Shown here piece by piece: positions 8,943 through 17,327 of a DNA stretch of 64,000 nucleotides. The first letter of the stretch is position 1; each line of letters starts with the position of its first letter. The notes below the pieces were generated by a model. The model had not been told where the DNA came from. It did not search any database and saw nothing but the letters and a program-made list of their open reading frames with translations. The stretch lies in the NCBI GenBank assembly GCA_902766125.1, contig CACXCG010000003.1:62001-126000 (forward strand). Direction: 5' to 3'. The DNA comes from an uncultured Spirochaetaceae bacterium. GTDB lineage: Bacteria > Spirochaetota > Spirochaetia > Treponematales > Treponemataceae. The translations under genes and the position numbers were made by a program.

Positions 8943-11324
8943 TTAAAACAGTGTTGCAACGAATGCCGAGACAAGTCCCAGGAAAATTGCAAGTCCCAGA
9001 GAGTGCACGGGAACAAAGGTACTGATTGCAAGCGCACCAAATGAAACCGCCGTCGTTACAAACGAAAGCAGAATTGCAAACGGTTCCAGCTTTGCTTTTT
9101 CTGTATTCAGCGAATCTACGGTTGCGTGACGCTTATTGTTTTCTATCATGTAGATGACATAATCCAGTCCCAGACCAAACACCAAAATCATTCCGGTAAT
9201 ACCAAAGAATTCCAGATAGTCACCTTTTGCTGCAAACACTGCAACAATCGTTGCAACGCTCAGAAGCGGAATAGATGCAATCTTTAAAGTCTGCTTCCAG
9301 TCGTAGAAGAACTTAAGCACGACAACAATAACTACGTATGCAATTGCAAACATAAGCAGAATAATCTTCGTGAGCGAATCAAGGCTCTGTCCGATATCTG
9401 AAATCTTATCCATGAAGAAGACATCATCAGATGCGGCATCAATTGCACGGTATGCTGCTTCATCGGTAATGGAAGTCGGCATTACAACAGAGTAATACTT
9501 TCCGTCAATTTCACCCAGCCACAGCGAACCGATAAGCGATGCAATTTCTTCAGGAAGCTGTGCATCCGGCGTAAGATACTGTCCGTCTGCTTCGCGGTAC
9601 AGCTGCTCAAGGTCAGAAGCATATTCGCTTTCGTAACCAAACATATCGTACTGCTCTTCTGCAAGCGGTAACAGATTTGCGGCTGCCTTATATGAAGCCT
9701 TCTGTTTTTTTATTGAAGGAATAAAGCGCGAAGTTGCAACCAGACCGCCGCCGGTTTTTCCTTTGTTTATTTCAACCAGCTTTTGAGTAACTGCTTCTTC
9801 GTTTTCAAGCAGCTGCTGAACGTCGTTACCGGAAACAACAAACCATGCACCGGGTAAGTAGGCAATAACTTTATCTGCAAGTTTTGTATCTTCTTCAAGG
9901 CGGCCCTTCATGGTATACAGGCGGTACACATCGTTAAGCACTTTTACGTTTTTATGAGAAATACCCAGAACCAGACCCGCAAGTGCAAGCAGACCTACCG
10001 TAATAAACAGCGGAGCCTTAGGATGTTTGTGTGCAAGTGTCGGTACGCGGTACAGCTTAAGTACCGGAAGATGACGCTTTGTTTCTGACGGAATGGGGAA
10101 TAACGGATACATACACGCAACGGTAAGGAATGAACTCATAATTCCAACCATTGAGAATACCGCCATCTGCTTTAACAGATTGAACGGAGCAAACAAAAGC
10201 ATGCAGTAACAGATTTCGGTAGAAAGCAGCGAAAGCACAAGACCACGCATCAGGTGTGCACGGATTTCTGAACCTGTTTTTAATTCTCCGTTTGCTTTCC
10301 AGTTAACAAAATAATGAAGACTGTAGTCGATACAGCTTCCGATAAGCGAAGTTCCAAACACCAGCGTAAGCATGTGCAGCTTACCAAAGATTGCATGGGT
10401 TGCAGAAAAGGCAGTTGCAATTGAAATAATAATGGAAAAAAGAGAAGACAAAAGCGGAAGCGGAGAACGGAACACTACAATCAGCATGATGATGACAACA
10501 GAGAATGCAACTACAGAAATGAAGGTAATTTCATGCTGAGCAGAGTTTGAACTTTCATGACTGTGGAAGGGAGTTCCGTAATAGACAAAACGCACGCCGT
10601 CTTTTTCAAGCGGATTACATACGTTGTAAATCTGAGCAATACCGTTTGAAGAACTGGCAAGGGCTGCACCTTCTTTGCTGAGCACACCTCGGATAAGCAC
10701 ATACCATTTGCCTTCATACTGAGATGCAAGCACACCGTCTTTAGAAGACATTGCAGTTCCCGCATCCTGAACGTAAGCAAGATAATTCTGTACTTCAGTT
10801 TCATCCAGTAAGAACGGATCTTCTTCAAGGTAGTCGAGCGATGTCATGGTAAACGCACTGTAGGCAGAAGCAAGTGCACTGTCTGCAAACTGAGCGGCTC
10901 CATCTGCGGTAGAAAGCTGCTGGACCTGACTGTCGTTTAAGAGATTCCATCTGTACTGATGAACAAAATCATTTATCTCATCAATGGCAGACGTATCGCT
11001 GTATAAAGAGAGCGAAGAAAACTTAGGGCTGTCCTTTAACTGTTCGTATACGGTTTGAGCCGTCTCTTTTGCAATCTGAAAATCATCATGAGAAGCAAGT
11101 ACGTAAACACTCTGCCCCGTCTGATCTGACAAGCGTTCATCAGCAAGATTCATTGCCTTGCTTTCTGTGTTACGAGGCAGCATGTTAAACAGATCTGCGT
11201 CTAAGTTAAGTCCACATCCCGCCGCAAGCATAATAAGAAACGGCAGGATTGCAACAGCGTGGAACAGAACATAGAGCCACACATAAAAACGATTACTTTG
11301 CGGTAAAGTAAGCTTTTTCTTCAT
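8943..11324 (-). CDS. MMPL/RND-family exporter of the polyene locus
   Basis: Inner-membrane transporter of 793 residues with the internal duplication of MMPL proteins. Each half has one leading membrane helix, a large periplasmic loop (about 45-260 and 450-610) and a bundle of five helices; conserved segments include TSLIGSCIDYSLHYF and FGLGLDYVIYMIENN. Members in aryl polyene clusters are proposed to move the lipid pigment towards the outer membrane using the proton gradient. The start overlaps the LolA-like gene by 32 bases, so the two are translated together. Its substrate is inferred from context. Confidence 0.85.
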   Translation of the reverse strand: MKKKLTLPQSNRFYVWLYVLFHAVAILPFLIMLAAGCGLNLDADLFNMLPRNTESKAMNLADERLSDQTGQSVYVLASHDDFQIAKETAQTVYEQLKDSPKFSSLSLYSDTSAIDEINDFVHQYRWNLLNDSQVQQLSTADGAAQFADSALASAYSAFTMTSLDYLEEDPFLLDETEVQNYLAYVQDAGTAMSSKDGVLASQYEGKWYVLIRGVLSKEGAALASSSNGIAQIYNVCNPLEKDGVRFVYYGTPFHSHESSNSAQHEITFISVVAFSVVIIMLIVVFRSPLPLLSSLFSIIISIATAFSATHAIFGKLHMLTLVFGTSLIGSCIDYSLHYFVNWKANGELKTGSEIRAHLMRGLVLSLLSTEICYCMLLFAPFNLLKQMAVFSMVGIMSSFLTVACMYPLFPIPSETKRHLPVLKLYRVPTLAHKHPKAPLFITVGLLALAGLVLGISHKNVKVLNDVYRLYTMKGRLEEDTKLADKVIAYLPGAWFVVSGNDVQQLLENEEAVTQKLVEINKGKTGGGLVATSRFIPSIKKQKASYKAAANLLPLAEEQYDMFGYESEYASDLEQLYREADGQYLTPDAQLPEEIASLIGSLWLGEIDGKYYSVVMPTSITDEAAYRAIDAASDDVFFMDKISDIGQSLDSLTKIILLMFAIAYVVIVVVLKFFYDWKQTLKIASIPLLSVATIVAVFAAKGDYLEFFGITGMILVFGLGLDYVIYMIENNKRHATVDSLNTEKAKLEPFAILLSFVTTAVSFGALAISTFVPVHSLGLAIFLGLVSAFVATLF

Positions 11325-11925
11325 TACTCAAAACCTCTTTGTATACCTGATCAGAGAATGTGTAGAGGATTGAGTCAGTGCTTGATTCTTCTATGAGCAG
11401 CGAACTCAGCTCTACCTTGCCAGATGAAACAGTTCCTGAAAGCGTAAACTGATTCATAACGGAAGCAATGGTAGCATCTTTCGGGGTAAGAATCAACGAC
11501 CAGCCTTCTGAAGTATTTACCGTCTTAATGCTGAAGTGCTTTTCAAGAGCGGCTCGGTTTCCTCCAAATAGCGCAGAAAACATTTCGGCAATGGTTCCGA
11601 AAATCTGACTGGTAGAACTGTCTACAACAGTCTGAGTTCCATCTGCCTGTGTCTGCACAATGCTGGTTGGGGTAATTACCATTGTTGATTTGAACGGCTT
11701 TGTCGTATTCCAGACAATTCCGTCTTTGGTAAAAATATAGGTACCGTAGGATTTAAGCGGACGCTTGATTGCAGCAGATTTCTTTTCCTGAACGAAACTG
11801 CCGGTTGTAACCGGATGAGCGGTAAGAGAAGCACATACATCATCAATAGTAACTTCTTTTGCATGTACGGCAACAGCTGCACACAAAAGTACCAGGGCCA
11901 AAGTCAATTTACGAACAAATTTCAT
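11293..11925 (-). CDS. LolA-like periplasmic carrier protein
   Basis: A 210-residue protein with a classic signal peptide (1-22, ending VAVHA) and a LolA-type half-barrel pattern: GSFVQEKKSAAIKRPLKSYG near 43-62, GIVWNTTKPFKSTMVITP near 70-87, then repeated beta strands. LolA proteins carry lipoproteins across the periplasm. The paralogues in aryl polyene clusters are thought to carry the lipid pigment between the MMPL exporter and the outer membrane. It overlaps the acyltransferase upstream by four bases and the exporter downstream by 32. It is not likely to be the housekeeping LolA, given its place inside the operon. Confidence 0.8.
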   Translation of the reverse strand: MKFVRKLTLALVLLCAAVAVHAKEVTIDDVCASLTAHPVTTGSFVQEKKSAAIKRPLKSYGTYIFTKDGIVWNTTKPFKSTMVITPTSIVQTQADGTQTVVDSSTSQIFGTIAEMFSALFGGNRAALEKHFSIKTVNTSEGWSLILTPKDATIASVMNQFTLSGTVSSGKVELSSLLIEESSTDSILYTFSDQVYKEVLSNEEKAYFTAK

Positions 11926-12842
11926 TTTTCGTTCCTCCAGAAATTAAAAAAATTATACCACTGAAAAGGATACAGTTTTGCATATTTTTCTAAGAAAGAA
12001 GCGTACTCCCGGGCACATAAAGCCCACATTGCGTTACGTTCAGAACGTTTGCACGTCATGTTTACCGGGCACTTCGATACATACATATTGTATTCTGCAT
12101 TCACCATCAGTGTCTGTTTTCTTACGGCTGTCATAAAATATACGTCTGCACCCAGCATTGACGCAATAGCATACGCACCTATAGGAAACTGAGTGTCCTT
12201 ACCCAGAAACGGAATGCATACCGTACGCTCTGACTGCGAAGACGGAATGCGGTCTCCGGTAACGACAACAATTCCGCCGGAATCTATGCGTTCCTGCAAA
12301 AGTTCTATGGTTGCGGGAGTTATGTTACCTGCATCAATTGCATACAGCAGCATGTTGGAATCAAGCGCATTCACACTGTTGTCAAATGAAGTTGTTGCAC
12401 CCAGGTCGCGGATTGCGGTAACGGTCAGCGGTTTTTCCTGTGTCATTCCTCCGTAGAGTGCAATGCAGCGCATCAAGTCCATGTTGCCTAAATGGTTACC
12501 CACAAGCACCGCACCCTTGCCGTTAGAAATGCTCTGTGTCAAAAGAGAAATATCATCATCAGAAAAGGTTACCGGAATTTGTTTTCCTTCGTGAGACCAG
12601 CCCTGCACTTTTTCTACCAGTGCAAAGGAAAACGAAAGAATTGTCTTAAACGTGCTTACCTGTTTTATGTTTCCGCCGGATGCAATTACCTGTTTCTGAA
12701 ACTGACGGATTGCTTTGCGTGCCTTAAAGGAACCAAGATAATAACAGGTACCGATGATACAGATCATGCAAAAGCGTAAGAAAGGAGGAACATGTCTTAC
12801 CAGAAACAAAAGGAGTGTTACCTGAACGGAAGTTTTTTTCAT
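11922..12842 (-). CDS. LpxL/HtrB-type lysophospholipid acyltransferase
   Basis: A 306-residue membrane-associated acyltransferase with an N-terminal hydrophobic segment. It carries the catalytic HX4D block in VGNHLGNMDLMR (about 115-126) and a GDRIPSS segment near 203, as in the LpxL family. In aryl polyene clusters an acyltransferase of this kind is generally found joined to a GT2 glycosyltransferase. Here the two domains are separate genes that overlap by four bases, in the order glycosyltransferase then acyltransferase. It should transfer the polyene or a fatty acyl group onto a lipid or sugar head. The acceptor cannot be told from sequence. Confidence 0.8.
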   Translation of the reverse strand: MKKTSVQVTLLLFLVRHVPPFLRFCMICIIGTCYYLGSFKARKAIRQFQKQVIASGGNIKQVSTFKTILSFSFALVEKVQGWSHEGKQIPVTFSDDDISLLTQSISNGKGAVLVGNHLGNMDLMRCIALYGGMTQEKPLTVTAIRDLGATTSFDNSVNALDSNMLLYAIDAGNITPATIELLQERIDSGGIVVVTGDRIPSSQSERTVCIPFLGKDTQFPIGAYAIASMLGADVYFMTAVRKQTLMVNAEYNMYVSKCPVNMTCKRSERNAMWALCAREYASFLEKYAKLYPFQWYNFFNFWRNEK

Positions 12843-13606
12843 GCCGCTGCCTTTGCATGCTTACGTTTTACAGAACGTGCAATCAGTACCGGAAGCCTGA
12901 ACAGCATACCGAATGTTGCGCGTGCAAACACAAGCGAAATGCGCATATTGTCCCGTACCAGATGAAAGTTTGAAACTCCGTCTTTAGGATACGTAACCGA
13001 AACAGGAAGCTGTACCTGCTGAATTCCTTTCCAAAGATAATGAATTAAGATATCTGCATCGTACCCCATGCGGCTGTCTATACATGCATGCTGATCCAAA
13101 AGCTGTATGTATGTTTCCATGGGATACACCCGAAAGCCGCACAGCACGTCTTTAGATTCTGAATCAAGGGTTACCCAGTGAACCCACTTTGTTGCAAACC
13201 AGCGCGAATTCTTTCTGATTGCCGGAGCAGAATCATCATACGAAGGATACGAGTTGATTAGTTTATCAGGATTTTTCTGAGCAGCATCCAGAAATACTTT
13301 TACCTGAGAAAGATCATGCTGACCGTCTGCATCTACCTGAAGTACATGGGTAAGCGAAAGAATCTGTGCATAGCGCACACCGTCGCTCATTGCACTTCCC
13401 TTGCCGCCGTTTTTTGTGCGCGTAATGATGATTGCATTGGGACTAAGCGAAGCAGCCTGTTTAATAAGCGTCTTTTGTTTTTCGCAATTACCGTCATCGA
13501 CAATAATCAGAGGAATGTTCAAACTGCTTAATTCCCGTATAACGTCTTTGAGCGGTCCACCATGATTGTATGTAGGAATGATAATGCCGGGTGAAAACTG
13601 CGACAT
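12839..13606 (-). CDS. Family 2 glycosyltransferase
   Basis: A 255-residue GT-A enzyme. Nucleotide-sugar elements are clear: IIPTYNHG (9-16), LIIVDDGN near 34-41, NGGKGSAMSDG near 66-76 and the DXD-type VDADGQHD near 91-98. No membrane helices, so it is probably cytoplasmic or peripheral. It should add a sugar or similar group to the polyene lipid or its anchor. It lies between the dehydratase gene (five-base gap) and the acyltransferase it overlaps. Dolichol-phosphate-mannose-synthase-like enzymes share this fold and could be confused with it. Confidence 0.82.
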   Translation of the reverse strand: MSQFSPGIIIPTYNHGGPLKDVIRELSSLNIPLIIVDDGNCEKQKTLIKQAASLSPNAIIITRTKNGGKGSAMSDGVRYAQILSLTHVLQVDADGQHDLSQVKVFLDAAQKNPDKLINSYPSYDDSAPAIRKNSRWFATKWVHWVTLDSESKDVLCGFRVYPMETYIQLLDQHACIDSRMGYDADILIHYLWKGIQQVQLPVSVTYPKDGVSNFHLVRDNMRISLVFARATFGMLFRLPVLIARSVKRKHAKAAA

Positions 13607-13611
13607 TACCG

Positions 13612-13986
13612 CTAAGACTCCTGAGGCAGAACGGAAAAGGTTCCGGAAGAAAATTCTTTTTCGCGGTTGCCTTCTTCATACAGCACAAACGTAACATTCT
13701 GTTTTGCACGGTTGTAGTTCATATCAAGAATAACATGTGAATCAGGAACAATCGGGGCTGAAAATTTCATTCTGCGTGCCGACGGAACATAGCGCTGCGT
13801 TCCAAAATATTTTTTTGAAAAGCGTGTCACAATTTCAAACTGACCTACTGCGGGCAAAAGCTTGAATTCGGGAAAGTGTCCGTCATAAAAATCACAGCAT
13901 GCAGGAACAATAAATGATAAAACAACTGCATCCTCTGATTTGCTTACTACTGTTTCGTTTTCAATTGAATGCTGATTTTCTGACAT
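13612..13986 (-). CDS. Small hot-dog dehydratase (ApeI-like)
   Basis: A 124-residue single hot-dog protein with the segment FYDGHFPEFKLLPAVGQFEI (about 33-52). The DGHFP histidine and the LLP-V-Q helix match FabZ/FabA-type and ApeI-type 3-hydroxyacyl-ACP dehydratases. The second acidic catalytic residue cannot be placed by eye. With the 176-residue dehydratase at 3452-3982 it gives the locus two dehydratases, as in characterised aryl polyene systems. Its ATG overlaps the ligase stop region by one base and it is five bases from the glycosyltransferase start. Confidence 0.8.
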   Translation of the reverse strand: MSENQHSIENETVVSKSEDAVVLSFIVPACCDFYDGHFPEFKLLPAVGQFEIVTRFSKKYFGTQRYVPSARRMKFSAPIVPDSHVILDMNYNRAKQNVTFVLYEEGNREKEFSSGTFSVLPQES

Positions 13987-15992
13987 CAGTCCTCCTCTGC
14001 AGCAAACAGTGCTGCAATTTCATCTTTATGTTTTTTTCCCTGAACATCTGTCGGAATGTGATCAACAAAACGCCACTTCTTGGGAATAAGTACATTTTCA
14101 AACCACTGGGTAAGATAGTCATGGAAGTACCGGTTCAGAACCAGTTTGCGTTCTCCCCTGAACTTCTGCTTTCCTTTTTCGTTCAATTCAATTACGGCCG
14201 CAAGATACTGCCGTCTATCTTCCAGAGCAATAACCTTTACATCCGAAACCAGATCTGATTCCAGAATACGGCTTTCTACTTCAGGAAGAGAAATGCGCTT
14301 TTCTTCGATTTTTACGATTGAATCTGCACGTCCGTTCAACAGGAAGGTACCGTCATCAAAAATGGTAACCATGTCTGCAGTTGCAAAACCTTCAGGATCC
14401 TTTATGTACGGAGAAATAATGCGAAGACATCCGTCATCACCTTTCCAGATTTTTGCATTGTCAAACGGTGTCCACTTAAGTCCGTTAACAGACTGCTTAC
14501 GGTATGCAATGCCGCTCGTTTCAGTAGAGCCATACACTTCAAGCGGACAGAAACCAAACACTTCTGTAACGCGTTTTGCAAGTTCTTCAGAAACAGCACC
14601 GCCTGAAGTAAAGATAAAACAGTCCTCAAGCGGAAGCGTTTCGTTTTCTGTATACGTATCAACCGTGCGCTTTAAGAAAGCCGGGGTTGCAATAATCATG
14701 TATTTGTCGTCATTCAGAAGTTCAAATTCTTCAGGAATAGTTATGCGGGTTCTGCGGAAGGGAACACCCAGTGAAAACGGAAGACTGATTCCAAACAGAA
14801 ATCCGTAGATATGATGCTGACTTACCGTCGTAACCAGATAGCGGGAAAGTAATTCCTGTCCCCACTTTGAAATGATAAAGGCGTTATCCAGTTCAAATTC
14901 CTTCATGCGCTGACGGACAGCTTTAGGCTTACCGGTACTGCCGGAAGTATACATGCGGATATCGGTATTCTCTGCATCAATATGCGGAGTCATGCGTATC
15001 TGCCGGTCAACGGGATTATAGCGTTCCATAACATCTGCAATCTGAATTGCATCAGAATCGTTTACCTGCTGATCGGTTATAAACATTCTTTCCGGAGTTT
15101 TTATCTCTCTGATAAAGGAATCTGCAATATTCTGAGTAAGGTGAATTGTTTTTCTGCACTGCAGAAGGGCAACAAACGTAACCAGAAAATACCAGTAATC
15201 TTCACAGTGCAGGATCCAGTCTTTTTTGTCGTACGCTTCAATACACATGCGCATGCGTGCACAGTCAGTCAGAAAATCGTACCAGGTTTTTACTGAACCA
15301 CGGGAACGGATTCCGTCATAGCACAGTATGTAATCATCGGAACGAGAATCCGCAGTAAAAGTTGTTATGGTATGAACCGCCGGCATTTTTCTGTCCACCT
15401 GTTTGCGGATAAAGAATTCTATAACGAACATCAGTCCTAAGAGTCCATAGGAAATTCCGCCGTTGTACACAGACCACACCAGATCACTCGTACAGAATGC
15501 GGTGTATGCAGAAATGGCTCCGTTTATAACAAAAAAGATACACCAGGCAATGCATACTTTTCTGCAGTATTTTTCTACATACGGAGCTTTAACAGAACCG
15601 TTGATTGATTTATCCAGCAGCGTTGCAATGGTATAGATAATGTTAGGGGGAAAAACAAGCGTAACCAGAAACAGCACCAGCATAACAGCGCTGATGGCTA
15701 CGGCATACAGTTTAATAAAAATAGACTGATTGGTAAAAAAACAGGCAAGAGCCGCAACAAGCAGCAGCACAGACATGATAAGCGGACGGACAACGGCAAA
15801 CGCAAAGTTCTTGTCCTTTTCCATGTTGCCTGAACGGGCTGCTGCCACACTGATAAACAGTGCAAGTGCCAGTATTATTGCACATAACGACAAAACCCTG
15901 ACCGGCAGTTTAAAAACTACCAGCAGGGTAAATACCAGCACCGGGTAGAGAATAGCTAGAACAGAAAACAGCACCTTAAAGAATGTCTTCAT
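13986..15992 (-). CDS. Fusion of a COG4648-like membrane domain with an acyl-adenylating ligase (ApeG-ApeH-like)
   Basis: Residues 1-200 form five to six membrane helices with YPVLVF (16-21) and VFPPNIIYT (113-121), resembling the separate COG4648 membrane proteins of aryl polyene clusters. Residues 215-668 are an AMP-forming ligase with the P-loop MYTSGSTGKPKA (347-358), an EVYGSTETSG motif near 510, and RADSIVKIEEKRISLPEVES-like hinge and A8 elements near 570-590. It should adenylate a carboxylic acid starter and load it on an ACP. Canonical clusters have two genes here; one polypeptide would tether the loading step to the membrane. It follows the ACP genes by an 18-base gap and overlaps the dehydratase by one base. 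Confidence 0.83.
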   Translation of the reverse strand: MKTFFKVLFSVLAILYPVLVFTLLVVFKLPVRVLSLCAIILALALFISVAAARSGNMEKDKNFAFAVVRPLIMSVLLLVAALACFFTNQSIFIKLYAVAISAVMLVLFLVTLVFPPNIIYTIATLLDKSINGSVKAPYVEKYCRKVCIAWCIFFVINGAISAYTAFCTSDLVWSVYNGGISYGLLGLMFVIEFFIRKQVDRKMPAVHTITTFTADSRSDDYILCYDGIRSRGSVKTWYDFLTDCARMRMCIEAYDKKDWILHCEDYWYFLVTFVALLQCRKTIHLTQNIADSFIREIKTPERMFITDQQVNDSDAIQIADVMERYNPVDRQIRMTPHIDAENTDIRMYTSGSTGKPKAVRQRMKEFELDNAFIISKWGQELLSRYLVTTVSQHHIYGFLFGISLPFSLGVPFRRTRITIPEEFELLNDDKYMIIATPAFLKRTVDTYTENETLPLEDCFIFTSGGAVSEELAKRVTEVFGFCPLEVYGSTETSGIAYRKQSVNGLKWTPFDNAKIWKGDDGCLRIISPYIKDPEGFATADMVTIFDDGTFLLNGRADSIVKIEEKRISLPEVESRILESDLVSDVKVIALEDRRQYLAAVIELNEKGKQKFRGERKLVLNRYFHDYLTQWFENVLIPKKWRFVDHIPTDVQGKKHKDEIAALFAAEED

Positions 15993-16010
15993 TCTGGCGC
16001 CATACTCTGC

Positions 16011-16262
16011 TTAGTTTACGCTCTCGACGTAAGGATGCAGCTTGTCAATAACATCCTGCATAGTCTTTACAGTCTTGAAAATCTCCGGATCGATTTTTCC
16101 GGGAACAAAATCCTTCATCTTAACGACCAGGTCAATAAAGTCGATAGAGTCGAGATCGAGGTCGTCTCCCAGGTTTGCAGAGGGAGTAATTGCGCTCTCT
16201 TCTACTTCGAATTCAGAAACCAGCAAGCCCTTTACTTTGTCAAAGAGTTCGTCTTTTGTCAT
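16011..16262 (-). CDS. Acyl carrier protein 1 of the polyene locus
   Basis: An 83-residue acidic helical protein with the phosphopantetheine attachment motif DLDLDSIDFIDLV; Ser39 is the attachment site. It should carry the growing chain. The ATG overlaps the stop of the other ACP gene by four bases and is preceded by AAAGGAAGGAAAC. It is distinct from the housekeeping ACP by context. Two dissimilar ACPs side by side are a hallmark of aryl polyene systems (ApeE/ApeF), where one accepts the starter and the other the elongation chain. Which is which is not clear here. Confidence 0.9.
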   Translation of the reverse strand: MTKDELFDKVKGLLVSEFEVEESAITPSANLGDDLDLDSIDFIDLVVKMKDFVPGKIDPEIFKTVKTMQDVIDKLHPYVESVN

Positions 16263-16543
16263 TTGTTTCCTTCCTTTGCTTTTTCAGCAGAAATATATTG
16301 TGCCAATGCATCAACTGATGCAAAGTGACTCTTTTGATCGGCATCATCCGCATCAAATTTCACACCGAAAGTGCGTTTGAGTGCCACGCCCAGTTCCAGA
16401 GCGTCTATGGAATCAAGACCAAGGCCTTCATTAAAAAGCGGTGCAGAATCATCAATATCAGCAGGAGTAATATCTTCCAGCATAAGGGAAGAAATTATGG
16501 TTTCTTTTATCTCCTGTTTCAGCGCATCTATCTCAAGTTCCAT
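16259..16543 (-). CDS. Acyl carrier protein 2, first gene of the polyene operon
   Basis: A 94-residue ACP with GLGLDSIDALELGVAL; Ser45 should carry phosphopantetheine. The frame stays open upstream to 16585, but the ATG at 16543 is preferred: it starts the ACP fold, and the promoter TTGCAA, 17 bp, TATAGT ends seven bases before it. There is no ribosome binding site, so the operon mRNA probably begins at or next to the start codon. It heads a 14-gene operon on the minus strand with almost no spacing. Confidence 0.88.
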   Translation of the reverse strand: MELEIDALKQEIKETIISSLMLEDITPADIDDSAPLFNEGLGLDSIDALELGVALKRTFGVKFDADDADQKSHFASVDALAQYISAEKAKEGNK

Positions 16544-16550
16544 ACGGTAC

Positions 16551-16602
16551 ACTATATAGAAAAAATCATATTGTTGCAATACCATAGGGTTTATGCTACA
16601 CT
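16551..16602. promoter_or_regulatory. Bidirectional promoter sharing one palindromic -35 hexamer
   Basis: TTGCAA at 16574-16579 is its own reverse complement. To the right: 17 bp, then TACACT (16597-16602) and six bases to the ATG at 16609. To the left on the minus strand: 17 bp, then TATAGT (16556-16551) and seven bases to the ATG at 16543. Both halves of the polyketide locus thus appear to compete for a single -35 element, and both transcripts look leaderless. Confidence 0.7.
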
Positions 16603-16608
16603 GACGCT

Positions 16609-17319
16609 ATGACGGACGAACAGGCTGTTTTTATGTCCAGACCCTTTCCCTGGGCTCCGGGAATGGAAACCGTACAGGACTGGACCGAGTGGGCAGCGGG
16701 TAACAGACAGATTGAAATAAGCTCTCAGTCACCCAAACTGACATTTACCAGCCCTCTGTTCAGAAGACGCTTAAGTCAGATAAGCCGTATGACCGTTCAG
16801 GTAGTGCATGATTGTATAGAAGCAATTCCACAGGCAGCAGAATGTCCAGAGGTGTTTGCTTCATTCAGGGGAGAAATAGGCCGCGAAGGTGATATCAACA
16901 CGCAGCTGATTCAGGATAAAGAAATCTTGCCGGCTTCGTTTTCGCTTTCGGTATTCAATACGCCCATTGCCCTTGCAACCATTGCCCTGCACCTTACACG
17001 GGGCTATTCGGTAGTATTTCCGGCTAAGCAGGATTTTCCGGCAGCCGTTTCCGCAGGCATTGCACCGTTACTGTGCGGCGATGAACGCAATGTGTTATTC
17101 GTCTATGCTGACGAATACGTAAGCGACTGCTATGACTCGCTGAAAAGTCCGGAAGGCACCGTAAAACCTGAGCGGGGATACGAACCGCTTGCCTTTGCCG
17201 TTATGATGGGCTTGCATAAAGACAGTGACTGTACCGTACAGCTGACTGTTCAAAACATAAAAGACGTTTGCAGCACACCACAGCACCTGCTGTCGTACCT
17301 GCTTACGCACACAGCATGA
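16609..17319 (+). CDS. KS-like chain-length factor (ApeC-like, Ketoacyl-synt_2)
   Basis: A 236-residue protein of the small ketoacyl-synthase-like family of aryl polyene clusters. Recognisable parts are PFPWAPGM near the start, the cluster SPLFRRRLSQISRMT near 47-61, PASFSLSVFNTPIALATIAL near 107-126, and the late EPLAFAVMM. Family members are half the length of a KS, lack the active-site Cys, and pair with an active KS (ApeO) to set chain length. The position where a KS has Cys reads SVFN. The start has no ribosome binding site but sits six bases after a -10 box. It overlaps the acyltransferase frame at its 3' end. Confidence 0.82.
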   Translation: MTDEQAVFMSRPFPWAPGMETVQDWTEWAAGNRQIEISSQSPKLTFTSPLFRRRLSQISRMTVQVVHDCIEAIPQAAECPEVFASFRGEIGREGDINTQLIQDKEILPASFSLSVFNTPIALATIALHLTRGYSVVFPAKQDFPAAVSAGIAPLLCGDERNVLFVYADEYVSDCYDSLKSPEGTVKPERGYEPLAFAVMMGLHKDSDCTVQLTVQNIKDVCSTPQHLLSYLLTHTA

Positions 17320-17327
17320 GGTTTCGC

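Noticed and set aside
14146-14808. A 220-codon plus-strand frame opposite the ligase gene
   Set aside because: It is antisense to the conserved AMP-ligase motifs, is rich in Ser/Arg as expected of a reverse frame, and has no ribosome binding site or recognisable domain.
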